From NCBI GenBank assembly GCA_025936205.1, contig JAICTU010000208.1, positions 1-14,956 of the forward strand: DNA of 14,956 nt, written 5' to 3'. Source of the DNA: Polyangiaceae bacterium (GTDB taxonomy: Bacteria; Myxococcota; Polyangia; Polyangiales; Polyangiaceae). The position numbers were made by a program, and so were the translations under genes. Under the pieces are notes generated by a model. The model ran no database searches, had not been told where the DNA came from, and saw nothing but the letters and a program-made list of their open reading frames with translations. Of the stretch, positions 8,486 through 13,911 are shown in pieces (position 1 is the stretch's first letter; each line of letters starts with the position of its first letter).

Positions 8486-10354
8486 ATGAAACCGTCAGAC
8501 CGTTCCCTCGATATCGCCGTCATTGGCCTGGGTCAGGGCGGCGGCAACCTGGCCGCGGAGTTCGCGCGGAGAGGTTATCGGGCCATGGCCTTGAACACTG
8601 CTCGCACCGATCTTTCTGCGCTCTCCGCGCTGGGAACCACGACGCATCCGGCGCTCTCCGAGGCGCAGCGCTTGTACATCGGCATCGACGGCTACGACGG
8701 CGCCGGGGCAGACCTGAACTACGGCCGCCAGTGCGTGACCGAGAGCGCCGAGCGCATCCGCGAAGCGGTGGCGCGCCACACCGAGGGCGCAGACGTGGTG
8801 CTGCTCGCGGCGGGGCTCGGTGGCGGCACCGGCTCGGCGGTGAGCGAGCTCGTGCGGGTGCTGGAGTCGCTGGAGCTGCCGCTGACCACGCTGACCACGC
8901 TGCCGGGCGATCAGGAGAGCGGCATCGCCAAGGTCAATGCAGTGCGCGCCGTGAGCGACCTGGTCAAGATCCCCGACCTGGGCCTGATCTTCGCCGACAA
9001 CCAGCGGCTCGCGCAGTTGCACGGCAGCGTCACGCTGGACGAGTACTTCGAGCGCATCAACGAGATCATCGTCGAGCCGCTCGACGCCTTCAACCGGCTC
9101 AATCAACGCGAAGGCTTGCACCCGATCCGTACGCTCGACGGCGAGGATCTGCGCACGCTGTTGATGTCGACCGGCGTGCTCAACTACGCGCAAGGCGAGC
9201 TGCCGGGGCTGACGGTCGAGGGCGTCACGGAGTGGGTGAACAGCGCGCTGCAGAGCAGCGGCGTGATGCCCGCCGGATTTGCGATCGGAGACATTGCTTA
9301 TCTGGGGCTCGTGGTGGAGGCGTCGGGCGAGCTGCTCGCCAACACACCGTTCACCTTCTTCAACGAGATGAGCGAGCGGCTCAAGTCGGGCACCAACGGC
9401 GCAGGCATCTACATGGGCGTGTACCGCAACGACCAGATGCCCACCCACTCGGCCACGCTGCGCATGCTCGCCTCCACGCCCACGCTGCCCAAGGGCATCC
9501 AGACGGTGGTGAACGCGGCCCAGCGCGAGGGCAGCGCCCTGCGCGAAAAGCTCAACCGCAGCGTCGCGGCGCTCGACCTGGGCGACCTCGCGGAGCTCGA
9601 TCTCCTGCCTCAGCGCTCGGCGCACCAGCCCTCGGCGAGCAACGGCCAGCGCCGCGTGCGACCCAACCGGCGAGTTCAAGCCAGCAACACCCGAGGCCAG
9701 TTCGAGGCCCCGCTGAACGTGACCCCTGCGGCTTCCTCGAGCCCCTCGGCGACGCGCAACAGCAGCCGCGTCCAGCCGCACTCGAACGCGCCCGCGCACA
9801 TCCCCTCCAACGCACCCTCGATCGAGCCCCAGCACGCGCCCGAAGCCCAGCGCTCGGCGCCGGAGCTACGGGGTTCTGGCGGGACCGTCCGCAGCGTGAG
9901 CCCGCTCGAAACTCCGCGCGTCAGCGAGGCTCTGCGCCCGAGCGAACCCGAGCGCCGCTCCGAACCATCGCGCAGCGCCGAAGCACTGCGCAGCTCCGAA
10001 CCCCAGCGCAGCTCCGTTCAACCCGCGGCCACCTTCACCCCCTCGCGCCCTCCGCCGCTGACGCAGATGCGCGGTGCTGCCCTCCAGCCCGCGCCCGATC
10101 ACGACTCCAGCCCCGATCCGACGGCAGAGCTGGGCGATCGCTCGGAGCCCGAGACCTACGATCGCCTGGTCGATGCCTTCCTCAACACCGAGTCCGAGTC
10201 GATTCGCCGCCGCATCGCCACGCGCCTGCACTCCTCGCGCAACTCGGATCACCCGCTCGCTCGCTTTTACGCAAACCGCGCGATCGAGCGCCTGGTCGAC
10301 GCGGGCGCTGAAGAAGCGCTCGAGAACGTGATGAGCACCATCGGCGCGCAATAA
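8486..10354 (+). CDS. Divergent FtsZ/tubulin-superfamily GTPase with long disordered tail
   Basis: The protein has 622 residues against about 350-450 for most FtsZ. Residues about 8-360 form a tubulin/FtsZ core. The T1 loop is GLGQGGGN (14-21), followed by NTARTDL (37-43, the NTDxxxL position of FtsZ). A T3-like DGAGADLNYGR lies at 71-81, and the tubulin signature GLGGGTGSA at 110-118 ends in Ala instead of Gly. TLDGEDLRTLL at 216-226 aligns with the T7/H8 NxDxxDVRTVM of FtsZ and keeps both acidic residues (D218, D221) needed for GTP hydrolysis across a polymer interface, while Asn is replaced by Thr. Residues about 375-555 are Ser/Pro/Arg/Glu-rich and likely disordered, with repeated SEP motifs. 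Residues about 557-620 form a helical module. It is probably a filament-forming GTPase but not the main division FtsZ: no dcw neighbours are present. It appears to be transcribed alone. Function unknown. Confidence 0.88.
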   Translation: MKPSDRSLDIAVIGLGQGGGNLAAEFARRGYRAMALNTARTDLSALSALGTTTHPALSEAQRLYIGIDGYDGAGADLNYGRQCVTESAERIREAVARHTEGADVVLLAAGLGGGTGSAVSELVRVLESLELPLTTLTTLPGDQESGIAKVNAVRAVSDLVKIPDLGLIFADNQRLAQLHGSVTLDEYFERINEIIVEPLDAFNRLNQREGLHPIRTLDGEDLRTLLMSTGVLNYAQGELPGLTVEGVTEWVNSALQSSGVMPAGFAIGDIAYLGLVVEASGELLANTPFTFFNEMSERLKSGTNGAGIYMGVYRNDQMPTHSATLRMLASTPTLPKGIQTVVNAAQREGSALREKLNRSVAALDLGDLAELDLLPQRSAHQPSASNGQRRVRPNRRVQASNTRGQFEAPLNVTPAASSSPSATRNSSRVQPHSNAPAHIPSNAPSIEPQHAPEAQRSAPELRGSGGTVRSVSPLETPRVSEALRPSEPERRSEPSRSAEALRSSEPQRSSVQPAATFTPSRPPPLTQMRGAALQPAPDHDSSPDPTAELGDRSEPETYDRLVDAFLNTESESIRRRIATRLHSSRNSDHPLARFYANRAIERLVDAGAEEALENVMSTIGAQ

Positions 10355-10358
10355 TCCA

Positions 10359-10381
10359 GGGGGGTCTGGAGCAGACCCCCC
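10359..10381 (+). terminator. Perfect 10-bp hairpin right after the FtsZ-like gene
   Basis: GGGGGGTCTG pairs perfectly with CAGACCCCCC around a GAG loop, 5 bases after the stop. It lacks a T-run, so it may act as a transcript-end stabiliser or a bidirectional stop between convergent genes rather than a classic intrinsic terminator. Confidence 0.6.
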
Positions 10382-10406
10382 AGTCCCCGCAGCGGCTGCG
10401 GGGACT
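10382..10406. repeat. Second perfect hairpin, 11-bp stem
   Basis: AGTCCCCGCAG pairs perfectly with CTGCGGGGACT around CGG. It abuts the first hairpin with no gap, giving a REP-like tandem palindrome. Confidence 0.7.
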
Positions 10407-10419
10407 TCCCCCCGCCTCC

Positions 10420-10461
10420 GCCCGCGCGGCGCGGGCGCTGCGCGCGGGGCCCCAACCCCGC
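10420..10461. repeat. Two further GC hairpins
   Basis: GCCCGCG/CGCGGGC with a 3-base loop (10420-10436) and GCGGGG/CCCCGC with a 6-base loop (10444-10461). They extend the palindrome chain after the FtsZ-like gene. Confidence 0.5.
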
Positions 10462-10563
10462 TTGCGCCTCCCTATTCGCAAGGTGGTCTCGTGATAGTGG
10501 GCGAGCCTCTCGCGAGGCGGTTGCTCTCTGGTCGGGGGGCTGTGCGCCCGGGTGTGCAAGGTT

Positions 10564-10817
10564 TTTGGGGGCCGGGCTGCCGCTAGGCGGTGCTGTCCGG
10601 CACCTCGGGGCGCGGTGCCGCGGTTGAGCGACCGCGCGCAGGCTGCTCGGCGCGGACGTCCGATCGATGGAGCGGCTCTTCGACGGCCCCTTCGCCGCGG
10701 CAAATCGAAGTTCCATGTGGAACCTCATTCGCGCTCGCCAAACCCCACCCGACGCGCGATGCCGAGCGGAGCCCCGAGGCTTCGTCAGCGCCGCCTAGCG
10801 GCAGCCCGGCCCCCAAA
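10564..10817. repeat. 254-bp element with 27-bp perfect terminal inverted repeats
   Basis: The left arm (10564-10590) begins TTTGGGGGCCGGGCTGCC, and the right arm (10791-10817) is its exact reverse complement over 27 bases. Further inward GCTG and CCTCGGGG also pair, so the imperfect match continues to roughly 50 bases. The interior (about 200 bases) holds smaller hairpins, for example GGCACC/GGTGCC (10599-10619) and GTTCCA/TGGAAC (10710-10723). No coding content and no clear target-site duplication are visible. It could be a MITE-like mobile element, a structured RNA or a nucleoid protein site. Confidence 0.75.
10710..10723. promoter_or_regulatory. parS-like near-palindrome
   Basis: GTTCCATGTGGAAC lies near the middle of the inverted-repeat element. 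It resembles the ParB-binding parS site (core GTTYCACGTGRAAC) but has T for C in the central CACGTG. The match may be coincidental. Confidence 0.25.
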
Positions 10818-10884
10818 TCACATCTCACGCAACTCGCCTATCGGCGCGAGGACGGAACGCTCTTGCCCCGTCAACCGCGAGGGT

Positions 10885-12249
10885 TCACAACGGCAGCCAC
10901 GCGCCGTGGTCGGCGGTGGTGGCTGCGCGCACGGTGAGGCCCGTGAAGATCCAGAATTCGACTTGTTCGCCGAGCTTGAAGTCGGGGTCGGGGATCGGGC
11001 GGCTGCGCAGCAGCGTGCGCGCGCCAAATTGAAAGCTGACGCCGTCGGCGATGCGGTAGTCGACGGGTAGCTCGAAGCGCAGCAGCGTGGAGTCGGGCGG
11101 GATTTCTCGCGCTTGCTGTTGCTGCGGGAGGACCGCCGGGTCGTTGGGGTCGAGCGGAACGCCTTCGGTCGTGACCAGCCGGTAGCGAGTGTTCTCGAGG
11201 TTCGTGTAGAAAGAGGCGAGCGGGGAGATCGTCCAGCGTTTGCCGGCCTGGAACACGCCGGTCGCCGTCGCGCCGGAGCGCGGCGTGGAGGTGCCGAGGA
11301 TCGGATCGAAGTACCAGTCGAGCGCGGCGTTGAAGCCGAGCGTGGTGATGAGCCCGGGGCCCTTGTGGACGACCGATTTGATGTCGATGTTGCCGGTGCC
11401 GCCGAGCGAGTTTTTCTTGGGCTGCGGGGGCACGGCGTCGAGCGTCCAGACGTAGGCGATGCCGCCTGCGACGCCGAGCGTGGTGCGCTCGCCGAACTTG
11501 GTGTCCCAGTCGAGCTCGGGCGAGAGCACGAGGTAGCGCGCGGTGTGACGGAACCACTGGTAGGTGACTTCCGCCGAGGCCCCCGCGTGGGAGGCTTTAC
11601 CGATCGAGATGGAGAAACCGGGCTTGCCCCGCGCCTGGAAGCCGTCGGGGATCACGCTGCCGAAGACAGTGGTGCCGGTGCCCGCGGGCATGGTGCCGTC
11701 AGCCGAGGGCGGAATCGGCACGACGGCAGTCTTGTCCAGCGTGGTCGTGTATTCCACGCCGCCGTCGAGGTTGAGCGACAGCGTGGGGCGCACCAGGTAT
11801 TTGAGCCCGGTGTTCGCGGTGGTGCGCAGGATGTCCGTGACCGATGTGGTCACCGCCGAGGCGAGCGTGGGATCGAAGACGACGCCCGCCGCCGTGTAGT
11901 CGATCTCGCCGACGGCCAGCGTGGCGGTCGTCGTCCAGGCGAGCCACTTGCCAATGTCCAGGGTATGGTCGAGGGCGACCTGATGGAGAACCAGCGGGTG
12001 GTTGACGTGCAGCGCGTTCGGCAGGCGATAGAAGATGCGCGGCGTATAGCTGAGCGTGAGGGTGCTGTCGGGTGTGCGGTTCCGGACCGCCAATCCGGGC
12101 ACCAGAGTGAAGGTGATCGAGTTTTCCGACGGGCCCGCGTAGTCGACGGGCGCACGCCCAACCGCCACTTCTCCATCGGCCCCGATCGCGCCCTCGATCA
12201 CCGATGCGGAGAAGGCCGCGAGCAGCAGGCTTGAGGCAGCGCCGAGCAT
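10885..12249 (-). CDS. Outer-membrane beta-barrel, probable Wzp-type polysaccharide export porin
   Basis: The protein has 454 residues. An N-terminal hydrophobic signal segment (about 1-24) is followed by a chain of amphipathic strands to the C-terminus, such as ITFTLVPGLAV, LTLSYTPRIFYRL, SAEVTYQWF, TTLGVAGGIAYVW, ALDWYFDPIL and VSFQFGARTLL. Estimated strand count is 16-18. It lies 72 bases downstream of a short OPX lipoprotein that lacks its own outer-membrane segment. In Myxococcus, the Wza proteins of the EPS, spore-coat and biosurfactant pathways are equally short and are paired with separate 18-strand Wzp barrels (WzpX/S/B), so this is probably the outer-membrane half of a split polysaccharide exporter. 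The assignment rests on context and barrel character, not on a diagnostic motif. A TAG stop lies in frame upstream, which leaves the ATG at 12249 as the earliest start. A possible ribosome site (AAGGAT) is unusually far, about 14 bases. Confidence 0.8.
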   Translation of the reverse strand: MLGAASSLLLAAFSASVIEGAIGADGEVAVGRAPVDYAGPSENSITFTLVPGLAVRNRTPDSTLTLSYTPRIFYRLPNALHVNHPLVLHQVALDHTLDIGKWLAWTTTATLAVGEIDYTAAGVVFDPTLASAVTTSVTDILRTTANTGLKYLVRPTLSLNLDGGVEYTTTLDKTAVVPIPPSADGTMPAGTGTTVFGSVIPDGFQARGKPGFSISIGKASHAGASAEVTYQWFRHTARYLVLSPELDWDTKFGERTTLGVAGGIAYVWTLDAVPPQPKKNSLGGTGNIDIKSVVHKGPGLITTLGFNAALDWYFDPILGTSTPRSGATATGVFQAGKRWTISPLASFYTNLENTRYRLVTTEGVPLDPNDPAVLPQQQQAREIPPDSTLLRFELPVDYRIADGVSFQFGARTLLRSRPIPDPDFKLGEQVEFWIFTGLTVRAATTADHGAWLPL

Positions 12250-12321
12250 ACTGGTGCGATCAGATCCTTCGACCCGGTTGCATGCGACCCTGGGCTAGTG
12301 TCCGCGACACTGGGCGCGCGC

Positions 12322-12927
12322 TCACTCCACGACCACGACGTCGCTATCGTTCAGACGGAAGCGCGCGCTGACAGCCTCCGGCGCGGCGAGGTCGCGCAGG
12401 CGGAAGCGAATGCGCAGGAGATGCGGGTCGCGCCGCACGACGTAGATCGAGTCCTCGTCGGCAAACTCGGTGAGACCGCCCGCGTTGGCGATGGCCGAGA
12501 GCAGGCTCTCGTCGTACGGAAGCTCGAAGCGCCCGGGCTTCGTCACCTGGCCGAGTACCGAGACGCGGATCGGCCGGCGCTTGGTCACCGTGACGGTGAC
12601 CTGCGGCCGCACCAGGATCCCCGAGAGGCGCGCGGTGAGCTGCTGAGCCGCTTCTTTCGTGGTGAGGCCGTTGAGCGAGATGTTGCCCACCACGGGCTGC
12701 ACGTAGCTGCCGTCGGGCCCCATCGTGAACGCGCCCGAGAGCGCCTGCTGATCGGCGACCAGCACGTAGATCTCGTCACCGGGACCGATGCGGAAAGCAG
12801 CAGCCTTGTCGTCGGTGGGGGGCAGGCGGCTCGCCCACACGAACGGCTGCGGAGGAGCGCAGCTCCCGAGCCACACGCTCAGGGCGCAGATCAGCCAATA
12901 AGCTCGAAAGAAAGCGCGACTGCCCAT
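12322..12927 (-). CDS. Short Wza-like OPX polysaccharide export lipoprotein
   Basis: The protein has 201 residues. A strong lipoprotein signal ends in the lipobox LGSC with Cys23. The poly-export (PES) domain spans about 45-114, starting FRIGPGDEIYV and including the typical repeat of Pro-x-Val-x-Val strands near 108-114. One SLBB domain spans about 119-167 (VLGQVTKPGRFELP and LLSAIANAGGLTEFADEDSIYVVRRD). The chain ends soon after, without the extra SLBB domain and the C-terminal amphipathic helix that lets E. coli Wza cross the outer membrane. It should therefore be a periplasmic OPX ring that hands polymer to the barrel encoded just downstream. The start at 12927 is chosen for the signal peptide and GGAT 7 bases upstream; the reading frame stays open far upstream, opposite the usp gene, but that part is a shadow. 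Confidence 0.9.
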   Translation of the reverse strand: MGSRAFFRAYWLICALSVWLGSCAPPQPFVWASRLPPTDDKAAAFRIGPGDEIYVLVADQQALSGAFTMGPDGSYVQPVVGNISLNGLTTKEAAQQLTARLSGILVRPQVTVTVTKRRPIRVSVLGQVTKPGRFELPYDESLLSAIANAGGLTEFADEDSIYVVRRDPHLLRIRFRLRDLAAPEAVSARFRLNDSDVVVVE

Positions 12928-13095
12928 GCCTATCCAACCACCGTGCAATGGCGAACCGCAGGCGGGTCGCCGAGTACTCCGACGCTGCCACCGAGAGCGG
13001 CGAAAACCAACAACAAAAAAAGGGGCTCGGCGAAAGGTACGGGCAGCTGCCCCGGCAGGCTTGCTACGGCAGCAGGGCGGTTTGATGTGTGAATC
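12928..13095. promoter_or_regulatory. Divergent promoter region between the OPX gene and usp
   Basis: This 168-base gap holds a perfect 12-bp palindrome GGGCAGCTGCCC (13041-13052), a candidate operator, and an A-run of seven at 13014-13020. On the minus strand the latter reads GCCCC followed by seven Ts, and a GGGGC upstream could pair with GCCCC across a loop of about 22 bases. No clear -35/-10 pair was found for either gene. Confidence 0.4.
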
Positions 13096-13911
13096 ATGAC
13101 AGCCGCTGAACGAACCCTGATCGTCGGAGTCGACTACTCGGACTTCTGTATCCCCGCCCTCGACCAGGCGTTGCAGATATCGGGTGGTTCTCCCGCGACC
13201 CACCTCGTGGCAGTTCTGGCATTGCCGGAAGCGACCCCTACCCGACTCCAGGAAGCCGAGGAGCTCACCGAAGCGTTCGTGGAGCGGGCCAAGGACAATC
13301 TGGTACGGCTCGTGCACACGCGGGCGAAGGAGGTCGGGGTGCCACTGCCCCGCGTCTCGAGTGCGATTTGTTTCGGCGATGCGGCGGAGTGCCTGCTCGG
13401 GCGCGCGCGCGAGCTGAAGGCCGATCTGGTGCTCGTCGGCACGCATTCGCGGCAGGGGCTGGAGCATCTGTTGATGGGCTCCGTCGCCGAACAGGTGGTG
13501 CGGCAGGCGCCTTGCTCGGTGCTGGTGGCCCGAGCAAAGCCCGCGGCCACGGAGCGGAGCGCGGCAGAATTCTCGCGAGAAGACCCGCTGGAAGAGCTCT
13601 CGGGCGAGAAGGTCGACGAAGGCCTGGAGCTGCTCAGCGAGCCACATTTGGACGCAGGCCGCGTCGTGCTGCACGTGCTCGATCTGGACAGCAGTCAGAC
13701 CTTCGTGTGTTCGTTCCGCGACTTCTCCGCCGTCGCGGTGGAGCCGCTGGAAGGCAACTGGGTGCCGGCCCCGTCGGCGGAAGCCCGGGCACGCGCGGCG
13801 CGCTTCGCCCTGGTCGAAGCCGGGCGCAACGCGCCGCTCTTCACGCGGCTGTTCGCCGAGCTCACACGCCGTAGGCGGGAGAGCCGTTCAGACCAGGCTG
13901 AAGACCGCTGA
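13096..13911 (+). CDS. UspA-domain protein with C-terminal extension
   Basis: The protein has 271 residues; a single Usp domain is usually about 140-150. Residues about 6-146 match universal stress protein: IVGVDYSD (9-16) with the nucleotide-contacting Asp13, then VGTHSRQG...LLMGSVAEQVV (114-135), the ATP loop G-x2-S-x9-G-S in which the second Gly is Ser118, and the closing strand CSVLVAR (140-146). Residues about 150-271 are not a recognisable second Usp domain. They contain an acidic stretch (160-183), strands around VVLHVLDL (190-197), and a basic Arg-rich end. A TGA lies just upstream in frame, so the ATG at 13096 is the earliest start, although no ribosome site is visible. The 3' end overlaps the deacetylase gene on the other strand by 50 bases. 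Role in stress or nucleotide sensing is inferred. Confidence 0.88.
   Translation: MTAAERTLIVGVDYSDFCIPALDQALQISGGSPATHLVAVLALPEATPTRLQEAEELTEAFVERAKDNLVRLVHTRAKEVGVPLPRVSSAICFGDAAECLLGRARELKADLVLVGTHSRQGLEHLLMGSVAEQVVRQAPCSVLVARAKPAATERSAAEFSREDPLEELSGEKVDEGLELLSEPHLDAGRVVLHVLDLDSSQTFVCSFRDFSAVAVEPLEGNWVPAPSAEARARAARFALVEAGRNAPLFTRLFAELTRRRRESRSDQAEDR

Larger units (their letters stand above)
10355..10884. other. Structured intergenic region between convergent genes, no gene
   Basis: About 530 bases between the ends of the FtsZ-like gene and the barrel gene. ORFs crossing it are Arg/Ala/Pro-rich with no recognisable content. It contains a chain of hairpins at 10359-10461, a small one at 10505-10518, and a 254-bp inverted-repeat element at 10564-10817. 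No tRNA or transposase was seen. Confidence 0.75.

Noticed and set aside
8495..9835. 446-codon minus-strand frame opposite the FtsZ-like gene
   Set aside because: Shadow of the FtsZ-like frame with arbitrary composition and no motif.
7933..10311. 792-codon plus-strand frame overlapping the FtsZ-like gene
   Set aside because: It is Arg/Ala/His-rich and lacks domains; the overlapping frame has FtsZ motifs and a good ribosome site.
10440..10563. Possible tRNA or small RNA around the GCCTC/GAGGC hairpin
   Set aside because: No cloverleaf, no T-loop GGTTC-type sequence and no matching acceptor stem could be drawn.
10552..11070. 172-codon plus-strand frame through the inverted-repeat element
   Set aside because: Arg/Pro/Ala-rich; it crosses both arms of the inverted repeat and then runs antisense to the barrel gene, with no ribosome site.
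11113..12234. 373-codon plus-strand frame opposite the barrel gene
   Set aside because: Arg/Gly/Val-rich shadow; the minus strand encodes a signal peptide and regular amphipathic strands.
12928..13674. N-terminal 249-codon extension of the OPX frame on the minus strand
   Set aside because: It lies opposite the usp gene, whose plus-strand frame has clear Usp motifs, and a proper lipoprotein signal begins at 12927.
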